Below, one piece after another: positions 48,660 to 58,387 of a stretch of 64,000 nucleotides of DNA. The DNA is taken from NCBI RefSeq assembly GCF_003627075.1, contig NZ_CP032630.1:2666001-2730000 (forward strand), in the 5' to 3' direction. Every line of letters begins with the position of its first letter. Positions within the stretch are counted from its first letter, which is position 1. Below the pieces are notes generated by a model that did no database searches, was not told the origin of the DNA, and saw nothing but the letters and a program-made list of their open reading frames with translations. Made by a program: the position numbers and the translations under genes. This stretch comes from Protaetiibacter intestinalis. GTDB lineage: Bacteria; Actinomycetota; Actinomycetes; Actinomycetales; Microbacteriaceae.

Positions 48660-50759
48660 GTGGCAGCACTCTCCTGGGACGAGCTCGACAAGAAGGCCGT
48701 CGACACGGCGCGAGTCCTCGCCGCAGACGCCGTGGAGAAGGTCGGCAACGGCCACCCGGGCACGGCGATGAGCCTGGCGCCCGCCGCCTACCTGCTCTTC
48801 CAGAAGGTCATGCGGCAGGACCCCTCCGACCCGCACTGGACGGGGCGCGACCGGTTCATCCTCTCGGCGGGCCACAGCTCGCTCACCCAGTACGTGCAGC
48901 TGTACCTCGGCGGCTACGGCCTCGAGCTCGACGATCTGAAGGCCCTGCGCACCTGGGGCTCGAAGACCCCCGGCCACCCCGAGTACGGGCACACCGCGGG
49001 TGTCGAGATCACGACCGGCCCGCTCGGCCAGGGCATCTCCTCCTCGGTCGGATTCGCGTACGCGCAGCGCTTCGAGCGCGGCCTGTTCGACCCGGACGCC
49101 GCCGACGGTGCGAGCCCCTTCGACCACTTCACCTACGTCATCGCGGGCGACGGCGACCTGCAGGAGGGTGTGAGCGCCGAGGCGTCCTCGCTCGCCGGCC
49201 ACCAGCAGCTCGGCAACCTCATCGCGATCTACGACTCGAACCAGATCTCGATCGAGGACGACACCAACATCGCCTTCACCGAGGACGTCGCGAAGCGCTA
49301 CGAGGCCTACGGCTGGCAGGTGCAGACCGTCGACTGGAAGAAGACGGGCGAGTACGTCGAGGACGTGCAGGCCCTCTACGACGCGATCCTCGCCGCGCAG
49401 GGCGAGCGCGCGAAGCCCTCGCTCATCATCCTCAAGACCATCATCGGCTGGCCGAGCCCCAAGAAGCAGAACACCGGCAAGATCCACGGTTCCGCCCTCG
49501 GCGCCGAGGAGCTCGCGGGCCTCAAGGAGGTGCTCGGCTTCGACCCGGCGGAGAGCTTTGTCGTCGCCGACGAGGTCATCGAGCGCACCCGGGGCGCGCT
49601 CGAGCGCGGCCAGGCGGCGCGCGCCGAATGGCAGCAGGGCTTCGACGCCTGGGCCACCGCCAACCCCGAGAAGAAGGCGCTGTTCGACCGCATCCAGTCG
49701 GGGCAGCTCCCCGACGGCGTCGAGGACGCGCTGCCCGTCTTCGAGGCCGGCAAGGACCTCTCCACCCGCGCCGCCTCCGGCAAGGTGCTCGGCGCCCTCG
49801 GCGCCGTCATCCCCGAGCTGTGGGGCGGATCGGCCGACCTCGCCGAGTCGAACCTCACGACCATCGAGGGCGCCAAGTCGTTCATCCCCACCCAGTGGTC
49901 CACGCACGAGTGGTCGGGCGACCCCTACGGCCGTGTGCTGCACTTCGGCATCCGCGAGCACGCCATGGGCGCGATCCTCAACGGCATCGTGCTGCACGGC
50001 AACACCCGCGCCTTCGGCGGCACCTTCCTCATCTTCAGCGACTACATGCGCCCCGCGGTGCGGCTGGCGGCCCTCATGAAGGTGCCGTCGATCTTCGTCT
50101 GGACGCACGACTCCGTCGCGCTCGGCGAGGATGGCCCCACCCACCAGCCGATCGAGCAGCTCACGACGCTGCGCGCCATCCCGGGCCTCGACATCGTGCG
50201 CCCCGCGGACGCCAACGAGGTCGCCTGGGCCTGGAAGACGATCCTCGAGCGCCGCGACGCCCCCGCCGGCATCGCGCTCAGCCGCCAGAACCTGCCCGTG
50301 TTCGCACGTGGCGAGGGGGCGGCCGAGGGCGACACCCTGGCTGCGGCATCGAACGTCGCGCGCGGCGCGTACGTGCTCGCGGAGGCGCCCGGCGGCACGC
50401 CCGACGTCATCCTGCTGGGGACGGGCTCCGAGGTGCAGTTCGCCCTCGAGGCGCGCGAGCAGCTGAAGGCGGAGGGCGTCAACGCCCGCGTCGTCTCGGT
50501 GCCGAGCCAGGAGTGGTTCGCCGAGCAGGACGCCGCCTACCGCGAGTCGGTGCTGCCGGCGTCGGTCACGGCGCGCGTCTCCGTCGAAGCGGGTCTCGCC
50601 CTCACCTGGGCGCCCTACCTCGGCGCCCACGGCCGCTCGGTGTCGATCGAGCACTTCGGCGCCTCCGCCGACTACAAGACGCTGTACCGCGAGTTCGGCA
50701 TCACCACGGAGCACGTCGTGGCCGCCGCCCACGACTCGATCGCCGCCGCCGGCGCCTGA
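48660..50759 (+). CDS. tkt: Transketolase
   Basis: Thiamine-diphosphate enzyme of the pentose phosphate pathway, 699 residues. The N-terminal [16 protein letters not shown] motif, the GDGDLQEG ThDP-binding motif, and [19 protein letters not shown] in the middle domain are all present. The GTG at 48660 gives the usual start [30 protein letters not shown]; the ATG at 48624 would add 12 unconserved residues. It leads the tkt-tal-pgi-zwf-opcA-pgl operon, whose products link glycolysis to NADPH and ribose supply. Confidence 0.95.
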   Translation: MAALSWDELDKKAVDTARVLAADAVEKVGNGHPGTAMSLAPAAYLLFQKVMRQDPSDPHWTGRDRFILSAGHSSLTQYVQLYLGGYGLELDDLKALRTWGSKTPGHPEYGHTAGVEITTGPLGQGISSSVGFAYAQRFERGLFDPDAADGASPFDHFTYVIAGDGDLQEGVSAEASSLAGHQQLGNLIAIYDSNQISIEDDTNIAFTEDVAKRYEAYGWQVQTVDWKKTGEYVEDVQALYDAILAAQGERAKPSLIILKTIIGWPSPKKQNTGKIHGSALGAEELAGLKEVLGFDPAESFVVADEVIERTRGALERGQAARAEWQQGFDAWATANPEKKALFDRIQSGQLPDGVEDALPVFEAGKDLSTRAASGKVLGALGAVIPELWGGSADLAESNLTTIEGAKSFIPTQWSTHEWSGDPYGRVLHFGIREHAMGAILNGIVLHGNTRAFGGTFLIFSDYMRPAVRLAALMKVPSIFVWTHDSVALGEDGPTHQPIEQLTTLRAIPGLDIVRPADANEVAWAWKTILERRDAPAGIALSRQNLPVFARGEGAAEGDTLAAASNVARGAYVLAEAPGGTPDVILLGTGSEVQFALEAREQLKAEGVNARVVSVPSQEWFAEQDAAYRESVLPASVTARVSVEAGLALTWAPYLGAHGRSVSIEHFGASADYKTLYREFGITTEHVVAAAHDSIAAAGA

Positions 50760-50794
50760 CACGTACATCCCTCAACGGAAGAAGATCCAGCACC

Positions 50795-51910
50795 ATGACC
50801 GACACCACCTCCAAGACCGCCGAACTGTCCGCCATCGGCGTCAGCATCTGGCTCGACGACCTCTCGCGTGAGCGCATCGCCGGGGGCTCCCTCGAGGCCC
50901 TCATCGCCGACCGCAACGTCGTCGGGGTCACCACGAACCCGACGATCTTCGCGGCCGCGCTCGCCAAGGGTCAGGCCTACGACGCGCAGGTCGCCGAGCT
51001 GGCGTCCGCCGGCGCGAGCGTCTCCGAGGCGGTCTTCGAGATCACGACGGATGACGTGGCCGCCGCCTCCGACATCTTCCGTGGGGTCTACGACGGCACC
51101 GCGGGCGTCGACGGTCGCGTCTCGATCGAGGTCGAGCCGGGCCTCGCCAACGACGCCGCCGGCACGATCGCGCAGGCGAAGCAGCTGTGGGCCAAGGTCG
51201 ACCGTCCGAACGCGATGATCAAGATCCCCGCGACCGTCGAGGGCCTCGAGGCCATCACCGAGGTCATCGGCGCGGGCATCAGCGTCAACGTCACGCTCAT
51301 CTTCAGCCTCGAGCGCCACCGCGCCGTCATCCGCGCCTACCTCGCCGGCCTCGAGAAGGCCCAGGCCGCCGGGATCGACATCTCGACGATCCACTCGGTC
51401 GCCTCGTTCTTCGTCTCGCGCGTCGACACCGAGATCGACAAGCGCCTCGAGGCGATCGGCACCCCGGAGGCGCTCGCCCTCAAGAGCAAGGCGGGCGTCG
51501 CGAACGCCCAGCTCGCCTACCAGCTCTTCGAGCAGGAGTTCGCGACCGAGCAGGCGCAGGCGCTCCTGGCCGCGGGCGGCAACGCGCAGCGTCCGCTGTG
51601 GGCATCGACGGGCGTCAAGGACCCGGCCCTTCCCGACACCCTCTACGTGACCGAGCTGGCCGTCGCGGGGGTCGTCAACACGATGCCCGAGAAGACGCTC
51701 GAGGCGACGTTCGACCACGCGCCGCTGCACGGCGACGCGGTCACCGGTTCGTACGCCGAGGCGCAGGGCGTGCTCGACGCGCTCGCCGCCGTGGGCGTCG
51801 ACTACGACGACGTCACCGACACGCTCGAGCGCGAGGGCGTCGAGAAGTTCATCGTGTCCTGGAACGAGCTGCTCGACACCGTCACCGCGGCACTCGAGGC
51901 CGCGAAGTGA
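50795..51910 (+). CDS. tal: Transaldolase
   Basis: A 371-residue transaldolase of the longer actinobacterial/cyanobacterial type. It transfers dihydroxyacetone units between sugar phosphates. The Schiff-base lysine is in NAMIKIPAT, the start contains [12 protein letters not shown], and [11 protein letters not shown] and [14 protein letters not shown] are conserved. It lies 35 nt after tkt with a GGAAGAAG site. Its last bases overlap the pgi GTG (GTGA). Confidence 0.96.
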   Translation: MTDTTSKTAELSAIGVSIWLDDLSRERIAGGSLEALIADRNVVGVTTNPTIFAAALAKGQAYDAQVAELASAGASVSEAVFEITTDDVAAASDIFRGVYDGTAGVDGRVSIEVEPGLANDAAGTIAQAKQLWAKVDRPNAMIKIPATVEGLEAITEVIGAGISVNVTLIFSLERHRAVIRAYLAGLEKAQAAGIDISTIHSVASFFVSRVDTEIDKRLEAIGTPEALALKSKAGVANAQLAYQLFEQEFATEQAQALLAAGGNAQRPLWASTGVKDPALPDTLYVTELAVAGVVNTMPEKTLEATFDHAPLHGDAVTGSYAEAQGVLDALAAVGVDYDDVTDTLEREGVEKFIVSWNELLDTVTAALEAAK

Positions 51911-53505
51911 CCGTCACCATCGCGGCCAGCGGTGCCGCGGCGGAGGCGATCGAGCGGGTCGTCCCGCAGCTCGTCTCCGACGGCGTCGCGGGACGCATCA
52001 CGACCCTCGACGCGACCCTCTGGGGCCCCGCGGCCGAGGAGGAGGCCTCGAAGCGACTCGGCTGGACGGAGGCGGTGGCCGTCTCCGAGGGCCTCGTCGA
52101 CGACATCCTCGCCCTGCGGGACGACCTGCACGCCCAGGGTGTCGACCACATCGTCCTCGGCGGCATGGGCGGCTCGTCGCTGGCCCCGGAGGTCATCGCG
52201 AACACCTACGGCGTCGAGCTCACGGTGCTCGACTCGACCGATCCCGCCCAGGTGCGTTCGGCGCTCGAGGACCGCCTCGCCCGCACCGCGGTCGTGATCT
52301 CCTCGAAGTCCGGCTCGACGGTCGAGACCGACAGCCAGAAGCGCGTCTACGAGCAGGCCTTCCGCGAGGCGGGCATCGACCCGATCTCGCGCATCGTCGT
52401 CGTGACCGACCCGGGGTCGCCGCTCGACCAGGCCGCCCGGGCCGACGGCTACCGCGTCTTCAACGCCGACCCGACCGTGGGTGGCCGCTACTCGGCGCTC
52501 ACGGCCTTCGGCCTCGTGCCGACCGGCCTCGCGGGCGTCGACATCGCCGAGCTCCTCGACGAGGCGCAGGCCGTCTCGCTCGAGCTCGCCCTCGACACCG
52601 AGCACAACCCCGGCCTCGTGCTCGGCGCCGCGATCTCGGCGACGCGTCCGCTCCGGAACAAGCTCGGCATCGTGCCCGACGGCACGCACATCGTCGGCTT
52701 CGGCGACTGGGTCGAGCAGCTCATCGCCGAGTCGACCGGCAAGGACGGCACCGGCATCCTGCCCGTCGTGCTCGACGTCGACTCCTACGAGGTCACCGCC
52801 GGCCTGCCCGACGTGCAGCTCGTGCGGCTCGTCGCCAGCGCCCGCGAGACCCGTGAGGTGCGGGACGGCGAGATCGAGGTCTCCGGATCGCTCGGCGGCC
52901 AGCTGCTCGTCTGGGAGTACGCGACCGCCGTCGCCGGCCGCATCCTCGGCATCAACCCCTTCGACCAGCCCGACGTCGAATCGGCGAAGATCGCCGCGCG
53001 CGGCCTCCTCGACGCACGCCCCGAACCCGTCCCCGCGCTCTACACGGCGGACGGTGTCGAGGTGCGCACGGCGGGTGGGCTGACGATCTCGGACGAGACC
53101 CTCGACGGGGCCGTCGACGCTCTGCTCGCGGCGCTCCCCGCCGACGGGTACATCTCGGTGCAGGCCTACCTCGACCGGATCGCCTACCCCGAGCTCGCGG
53201 GCATCCGCGACGCCCTCGCGCGTCGCGCGGAGCGTCCCGTGACCTTCGGCTGGGGGCCGCGCTTCCTGCACTCGACCGGGCAGTTCCACAAGGGCGGCCC
53301 CGCCGTCGGCGTGTTCCTGCAGATCGTCGGCGCGGGCGAGGAGGACCTCGAGATCCCGGGACGGCCGTTCACCTTCGGGCAGCTCATCCAGGCGCAGGCC
53401 GCGGGCGACGCGAGCGTGCTCGCCGACCACGGCCGCCCCGTGCTGACCCTCACGCTCCCGCAGCCCGCCGCCGGTGTGGTGACGCTGCGCGAGCGGATCG
53501 GCTGA
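51907..53505 (+). CDS. pgi: Glucose-6-phosphate isomerase
   Basis: Interconverts glucose-6-phosphate and fructose-6-phosphate. The 532-residue protein starts at a GTG overlapping the tal stop. The two sugar-isomerase-like domains are visible: [18 protein letters not shown] and [12 protein letters not shown] in the first, and [23 protein letters not shown] at the C-terminus. It is the divergent form found in transaldolase operons of actinobacteria and in bifunctional Tal-Pgi proteins, which fits its overlap with tal. Confidence 0.92.
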   Translation: MTVTIAASGAAAEAIERVVPQLVSDGVAGRITTLDATLWGPAAEEEASKRLGWTEAVAVSEGLVDDILALRDDLHAQGVDHIVLGGMGGSSLAPEVIANTYGVELTVLDSTDPAQVRSALEDRLARTAVVISSKSGSTVETDSQKRVYEQAFREAGIDPISRIVVVTDPGSPLDQAARADGYRVFNADPTVGGRYSALTAFGLVPTGLAGVDIAELLDEAQAVSLELALDTEHNPGLVLGAAISATRPLRNKLGIVPDGTHIVGFGDWVEQLIAESTGKDGTGILPVVLDVDSYEVTAGLPDVQLVRLVASARETREVRDGEIEVSGSLGGQLLVWEYATAVAGRILGINPFDQPDVESAKIAARGLLDARPEPVPALYTADGVEVRTAGGLTISDETLDGAVDALLAALPADGYISVQAYLDRIAYPELAGIRDALARRAERPVTFGWGPRFLHSTGQFHKGGPAVGVFLQIVGAGEEDLEIPGRPFTFGQLIQAQAAGDASVLADHGRPVLTLTLPQPAAGVVTLRERIG

Positions 53506-53508
53506 GCC

Positions 53509-55050
53509 ATGCCGGTGGAGATCACGCGGGAGAACAACCCGCTCCGGCTCCCCTCCGACCGTCGGCTGAACCGCATCGCGGGACCGTCCAGCCTCATCAT
53601 CTTCGGCGTCACGGGCGACCTGTCGCGCAAGAAGCTGATGCCGGCGGTCTACGACCTCGCCAACCGCGGGCTGCTGCCGCCGGGCTTCGCGCTCGTCGGC
53701 TTCGCCCGGCGCGACTGGGTCGACCAGGACTTCGAGAAGGTCGTGCACGACGCCGTCAAGCAGTACGCGCGCACCCCGTTCGACGAGGACGTCTGGCGCC
53801 AGCTCAAGCAGGGCATCCGCTTCGTGCAGGGCGAGTTCGACGACGACAGCGCGTTCGACCGGCTCAAGCAGACGCTCACCGAGCTCGACGCGAGTCGCGG
53901 CACCATGGGGAACCACGCGTTCTACCTGTCGATCCCGCCGAAGTCGTTCCCGCTCGTGACCGAGCAGTTGCGCCGTTCGGGGCTCGCCGAGCAGGCGCCC
54001 GGTCAGTGGCGGCGCGTCGTCATCGAGAAGCCGTTCGGGCACGACCTCGCCTCGGCGCGCGAGCTGAACGACGTCGTCGAGTCGGTCTTCCCGCCCGACA
54101 GCGTCTTCCGCATCGACCACTACCTCGGCAAGGAGACCGTCCAGAACATCCTGGCGCTGCGCTTCGCCAACCAGCTCTACGAGCCCATCTGGAACGCCAA
54201 CTACGTCGACCACGTGCAGATCACGATGGCCGAGGACATCGGCGTCGGCGGCCGAGCCGGCTACTACGACGGCATCGGCGCGGCCCGCGACGTCATCCAG
54301 AACCACCTCCTGCAGCTGCTCGCCCTCACCGCGATGGAGGAGCCGGTCTCCTTCGCCGCCGCCGATCTGCGTGCCGAGAAGGAGAAGGTGCTCTCGGCCG
54401 TGCACCTGCCGAAGGATCTGTCCACCGCGACCGCCCGTGGGCAGTACGCGGGCGGCTGGCAGGGCGGCGAGAAGGTGCTCGGCTTCCTCGAAGAGGAGGG
54501 CATGAACCCGCAGTCGGTCACCGAGACCTACGCGGCGCTCAAGCTCGAGATCAACACCCGGCGTTGGGCGGGCGTGCCGTTCTACCTGCGCGCGGGCAAG
54601 CGCCTCGGACGCCGCGTGACCGAGATCGCGGTCGTCTTCACGCGCGCCCCGCAGTACCTGTTCGCGGAATCGCAGACCTCGGCCCTCGGCCAGAACGCGC
54701 TCGTCATCCGGGTGCAGCCGGACGAGGGCGTCACGATCCGCTTCGGCTCCAAGGTGCCGGGCGCCGGCATGCAGGTGCGCGACGTGACGATGGACTTCGG
54801 CTACGGCCACGCCTTCACCGAGGCGAGCCCGGAGGCCTACGAACGTCTCATCCTCGACGTGCTGCTGGGCGACCCGCCGCTCTTCCCGCGGCACGAGGAG
54901 GTCGAGCTCAGCTGGAAGATCCTCGACCCGATCGAGCAGTACTGGGACAGCCTCGGCGGACCCCTCGAGCAGTACCAGCCCGGCACCTGGGGCCCCGGCT
55001 CCGCCGACGAACTGCTCGAACGCGACGGCCGCACCTGGCGACGCCCCTGA
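53509..55050 (+). CDS. zwf: Glucose-6-phosphate dehydrogenase
   Basis: First, NADP-reducing step of the oxidative pentose phosphate pathway. The 513-residue protein has the coenzyme motif FGVTGDLSRKKLMPA and the substrate-binding signature RIDHYLGKETVQN, both canonical. It begins 3 nt after the pgi stop. OpcA, encoded next, is needed for its full activity in actinobacteria. Confidence 0.97.
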   Translation: MPVEITRENNPLRLPSDRRLNRIAGPSSLIIFGVTGDLSRKKLMPAVYDLANRGLLPPGFALVGFARRDWVDQDFEKVVHDAVKQYARTPFDEDVWRQLKQGIRFVQGEFDDDSAFDRLKQTLTELDASRGTMGNHAFYLSIPPKSFPLVTEQLRRSGLAEQAPGQWRRVVIEKPFGHDLASARELNDVVESVFPPDSVFRIDHYLGKETVQNILALRFANQLYEPIWNANYVDHVQITMAEDIGVGGRAGYYDGIGAARDVIQNHLLQLLALTAMEEPVSFAAADLRAEKEKVLSAVHLPKDLSTATARGQYAGGWQGGEKVLGFLEEEGMNPQSVTETYAALKLEINTRRWAGVPFYLRAGKRLGRRVTEIAVVFTRAPQYLFAESQTSALGQNALVIRVQPDEGVTIRFGSKVPGAGMQVRDVTMDFGYGHAFTEASPEAYERLILDVLLGDPPLFPRHEEVELSWKILDPIEQYWDSLGGPLEQYQPGTWGPGSADELLERDGRTWRRP

Positions 55051-55063
55051 TCCGGAGACACCC

Positions 55064-56008
55064 ATGATCGTCGACCTGCCCGACACCACCACGAGCGCCC
55101 TCTCGAAGGCGCTCGTCAAGATCCGCGAAGAGGGCGGCGCCGTCGCCCTCGGCCGGGTGCTGACCCTCGTGATCGCCACCCCGCTCGGCGAGGAGGAGGA
55201 GGCCATCGAGGCCGCCAACGACGCCTCACGCGAGCACCCGATGCGCGTCATCGTGCTGTCGCGTCGTCCCGAGCCCACCGACGAGGAGGCGCGTCTCGAC
55301 GGGCAGATCCGCGTCGGCGGGGACGCCGGGGCGAGCGAGGTGGTCGTCCTGCGCGCCTACGGCGCCGCCGCCTCCGACGAGGAGGGGCTCGTCACGAGCC
55401 TCCTGCTGCCGGACGCGCCCGTCGTGGTGTGGTGGCCGAGCGTCGCCCCCCAGGCACCCAGCCGCTCCCCGCTCGGCCGCATCGCGCAGCGCCGGATCAC
55501 CGACGCCGCCGAGGCGGCCGACCCGGTGCAGGCGCTCACGACCCTCGGTCGCAACTACCAGCCGGGCGACACCGACTTCTCGTGGACGCGTCTCACCCTG
55601 TGGCGGGCGCAGCTCGCCGCGGTGCTCGACCAGCCGCCCTACGAGCCCGTCACCGCGGTCACCGTGAGCGGCGCGTCCGACTCCCCCTCCACCGAGTTGC
55701 TGGCCGCCTGGCTGCGCCTGCAGCTGCAGGTGCCGGTGGCCCTCGAGACGACGCCGTCGCTCGGCTCTAGCGGCATCCACGGCGTCAAGCTCGAGCGGGC
55801 GTCGGGCATCATCGACCTCGAGCGCACCATGCCGAACGTCGCGACCCTCGTGCAGCCGAACCAGCCGACACACGACATCTCGCTGCCGCGCCGCAGCCTG
55901 CGCGATTGCCTGGCCGAGGAATTGCGTAGGCTCGACCCGGACGACCTCTTCGGCGAGGTGGTGCAGCGGGGACTCGCACTGCTCGACACGCCCGCCGAGA
56001 AGGTCTAG
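55064..56008 (+). CDS. opcA: Glucose-6-phosphate dehydrogenase assembly protein OpcA
   Basis: A 314-residue OpcA protein, the partner that assembles or activates G6PDH in actinobacteria and cyanobacteria. Family segments are PVVVWWPSVAPQAPSRSPLGRIAQRRITDA in the middle and LLAAWLRLQLQVPV in the second half. It begins 13 nt after zwf with a GGAG site and precedes pgl, the usual order zwf-opcA-pgl. Confidence 0.95.
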   Translation: MIVDLPDTTTSALSKALVKIREEGGAVALGRVLTLVIATPLGEEEEAIEAANDASREHPMRVIVLSRRPEPTDEEARLDGQIRVGGDAGASEVVVLRAYGAAASDEEGLVTSLLLPDAPVVVWWPSVAPQAPSRSPLGRIAQRRITDAAEAADPVQALTTLGRNYQPGDTDFSWTRLTLWRAQLAAVLDQPPYEPVTAVTVSGASDSPSTELLAAWLRLQLQVPVALETTPSLGSSGIHGVKLERASGIIDLERTMPNVATLVQPNQPTHDISLPRRSLRDCLAEELRRLDPDDLFGEVVQRGLALLDTPAEKV

Positions 56009-56025
56009 CGCAGAGGGGGCGGACC

Positions 56026-56826
56026 GTGACGGAACGACGGGTACGGGTCTACGACGGCAAGGCGGCGCTCGCGAACGCGGTCGCCGCGCGGTTCATCAAG
56101 CGTCTCGTCGAGACGCTCGCGGAACAGGATCGTGCGCACGTCGTGCTCACCGGCGGCACCATGGGCGAGGCCGTCCTCGCGGCGGTGCGCGAGTCCGCGC
56201 GCCGCGACACGGTCGACTGGTCGCGGGTGACGTTCTGGTGGGGCGACGAACGCTACCTCCCGGCGGGCGACCCGGACCGCAACGAGACGCAGTCCCGGCA
56301 TGCGCTCCTGGACGCGCTCGAGCTCTCCCCCGCGCAGGTCAAGGCCTTCCCCGCCCTCGGGGAGCACGCCGACATCGAGGCGGCGGCCGAGGCCTACGCG
56401 GCGGAGCTCGCGGCGGCCGCGCCGGCCGGTGCGACGCATCCGCGTTTCGACATCACCTTCCTGGGCGTCGGCGGGGACGGCCACATCGCGTCGCTGTTCC
56501 CCGACCACGAGGCGATCCGCGACACGCAGCACGTGGTGCTCGCCGAGACGAACTCCCCGAAGCCGCCGCCCGCGCGGCTCACGCTCACCTTGCCCGTCAT
56601 CAACTCCTCCGAGCGGGTGTGGCTCGTGCTCGCGGGCGCGGACAAGGCGGGCGCGCTCGGTCTCGCACTCGCCGACGCGAACCCGCACGACGTGCCCGTC
56701 GCCGGGGTCTCCGGGCGCGCGCGCACCGTGTTCTTCGTCGACGCGGAGGCCGCGGCCGAAGTGCCGGAGAACCTGCTCACGCGCGAGCGGTTCTGGACCG
56801 CCGCGCACGAGATCCCGGCGAACTGA
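56026..56826 (+). CDS. pgl: 6-phosphogluconolactonase
   Basis: Hydrolyses 6-phosphogluconolactone, the product of Zwf. The 266-residue protein shows the SugarP-isomerase fold: VLTGGTMGEAVLAAV, FWWGDERYLPAGDPDRN, and FLGVGGDGHIASLFPDH with the catalytic residues. The GTG start has GAGGGGGCGG before it. It ends the operon and converges on rbpA; no convincing terminator lies in the 24-bp gap. A gnd gene is absent here. Confidence 0.95.
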   Translation: MTERRVRVYDGKAALANAVAARFIKRLVETLAEQDRAHVVLTGGTMGEAVLAAVRESARRDTVDWSRVTFWWGDERYLPAGDPDRNETQSRHALLDALELSPAQVKAFPALGEHADIEAAAEAYAAELAAAAPAGATHPRFDITFLGVGGDGHIASLFPDHEAIRDTQHVVLAETNSPKPPPARLTLTLPVINSSERVWLVLAGADKAGALGLALADANPHDVPVAGVSGRARTVFFVDAEAAAEVPENLLTRERFWTAAHEIPAN

Positions 56827-56850
56827 CCCGGCCTGCCGCCCGGGCTGGAT

Positions 56851-57207
56851 TCAGGCGGTGCCGCGGCGCTCGCGCAGCTGCTGGAGGGCGTCCTCGAGGA
56901 TCTGGGCGGCCTCGTCGTCGGAGCGGCGCTCCTTCACGTACGCGAGGTGCGTCTTGTAGGGCTCGGTCTTCGCGAGCAGCGGCGGGTTCTCGCGGTCGCG
57001 CCCGGCGGGCAGGCCCGTCGACGGGCTGTCGATGACGTCGGGGATCTCCTCCTCGGGCAGGTTCGCCGCGAAGTAGCGGACGGTCTCGTTGCCCTGGGCG
57101 TCCCAGTACGAGATCGCGATGCGATCCGCGTGGTACCCGCGGTCCTGCTCCCCCATCGGCCCGGACCCGACGCGGGATCCCCGGATGGCGCTACCGCCCG
57201 ATGCCAT
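56851..57207 (-). CDS. rbpA: RNA polymerase-binding protein RbpA
   Basis: An actinobacteria-specific general transcription factor of 118 residues that binds the housekeeping sigma factor and stabilises open promoter complexes. It has the N-terminal disordered part (GGSAIRGSRVGSGP), the core (ISYWDAQGNETVRYFAANLPEEEIP) and the C-terminal sigma-interaction helix (LAYVKERRSDDEAAQILEDAL). A GAGGAG site lies 6 nt before the ATG, directly after an ACC trinucleotide repeat. It follows secG. Confidence 0.95.
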   Translation of the reverse strand: MASGGSAIRGSRVGSGPMGEQDRGYHADRIAISYWDAQGNETVRYFAANLPEEEIPDVIDSPSTGLPAGRDRENPPLLAKTEPYKTHLAYVKERRSDDEAAQILEDALQQLRERRGTA

Positions 57208-57218
57208 GCTGTCTCCTC

Positions 57219-57238
57219 GTGGTGGTGGTGGTGGTGGT
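57219..57238. repeat. Trinucleotide repeat in the rbpA leader
   Basis: GGT repeats six times on the plus strand, read as ACC on the rbpA message. It lies directly ahead of the GAGGAG ribosome-binding site. Slippage would change leader length by steps of three. Confidence 0.95.
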
Positions 57239-57250
57239 CGACGACGGCCG

Positions 57251-57517
57251 TCAGGCCGCGCCCACGCCGAACTTCGTCAGCAGCCCGAGCACCACGATGG
57301 AGAAGAACCAGGTGATGCCCAGTGCGACCGTGATGCGGTTCAGGTTGCGCTCGGCGACGCCCGAGGCGCCCAGGTTGCTCGTCACGCCGCCGCCGAACAT
57401 GTCGGACAGACCGCCGCCGCGCCCCTTGTGCAGGAGGATCAGCAGGGTCAGCAGCAGACTCGTGATGCCGAGCAGGATCTGGAATGCGACCTGCACGATC
57501 GACCAGAGAACGTCCAT
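57251..57517 (-). CDS. secG: Preprotein translocase subunit SecG
   Basis: An 88-residue component of the SecYEG channel with two hydrophobic helices (residues 10-30 and 65-85) joined by HKGRGGGLSDMFGGGVTSNLGASGVAERNLNRIT, a typical SecG loop. The ATG at 57517 is preceded by an AGG-rich site. It lies after tpiA, the common actinobacterial order gap-pgk-tpiA-secG. Confidence 0.95.
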   Translation of the reverse strand: MDVLWSIVQVAFQILLGITSLLLTLLILLHKGRGGGLSDMFGGGVTSNLGASGVAERNLNRITVALGITWFFSIVVLGLLTKFGVGAA

Positions 57518-57592
57518 GGGTTGCCTTTCGGGTCGGCCAGACGGCCGAGGATCAGTATAAGCGAGGCCGCACGTGACGGCCGTCATCCGGCG

Positions 57593-58387
57593 TCAGAGTG
57601 TGCCGACGTGGCTCTTGAAGCGCACGATGCTCGCGAACTCCTCGAGCTGGAGGCTCGCACCGCCGACGAGCGCGCCGTCCACATCCGGCTCCTTGAGGAA
57701 ACCGGCGATGTTGTTCGCCTTCACCGAGCCGCCGTAGAGGATGCGGGTGGCTGCGGCCGCGTCGTCACCGAGCACCTCCGCGATGAGCGCGCGCAGCGCC
57801 TCGCACACCTGCTGGGCCTGCGCGCTGGTCGCGGCCTGACCGGAGCCGATCGCCCACACCGGCTCGTACGCGACGACGATCTCCTTGCCCGCGACGACGC
57901 CCTCGAGGGCCGTGCGCAGCTGCGCCACCGGTACGGCGCTCGGGCCGTGCTGCTCGAGGTCCTCCGCCGTCTCGCCCACGCAGATGATCGGCACGATGCC
58001 GTGCCGGTGGGCGGCCGCCACCTTGGCGGCGACGAGCTCGTCGGTCTCGCCGTGGTACTGGCGACGCTCCGAGTGGCCGATGATGACGTACGCGGAGTCG
58101 AGCGCCGCGAGGAAGGCGCCCGAGATCTCGCCGGTGTACGCACCGGCGTCGTGAGCGGACAGATCCTGGCCGCCGAACTTGAGCGGCAGCTTGTCGCCCG
58201 CCACGAGGGTCTGCACGGAACGCAGGTCGGTGAACGGCGGGAAGACCGCCACCTCGACGTCGGAGAAGTCGTGCTTCTTGTCCTCGAGGGTCCAGGCGAG
58301 CTTCTGCACGAACGCGATCGACTGCAGATGGTCGAGGTTCATCTTCCAGTTGCCGGCGATGAGCGGCGTGCGGGCTGCTACTGCCAT
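57593..58387 (-). CDS. tpiA: Triosephosphate isomerase
   Basis: A complete 264-residue TIM barrel enzyme. The substrate-binding NWKMN (residues 13-17), the catalytic His in IIGHSERRQYHGE and the catalytic Glu in VAYEPVWAIGSG are all present, as is the phosphate-binding GGSVKANN loop. Its ATG lies inside the end of pgk, an overlap of 10 nt, so it depends on pgk translation. Confidence 0.97.
   Translation of the reverse strand: MAVAARTPLIAGNWKMNLDHLQSIAFVQKLAWTLEDKKHDFSDVEVAVFPPFTDLRSVQTLVAGDKLPLKFGGQDLSAHDAGAYTGEISGAFLAALDSAYVIIGHSERRQYHGETDELVAAKVAAAHRHGIVPIICVGETAEDLEQHGPSAVPVAQLRTALEGVVAGKEIVVAYEPVWAIGSGQAATSAQAQQVCEALRALIAEVLGDDAAAATRILYGGSVKANNIAGFLKEPDVDGALVGGASLQLEEFASIVRFKSHVGTL

Noticed and set aside
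51802..55278. An 1158-codon minus-strand open frame opposite pgi and zwf
   Set aside because: It mirrors conserved pgi/zwf codons and reads as charged low-complexity sequence; no start signal or family match.
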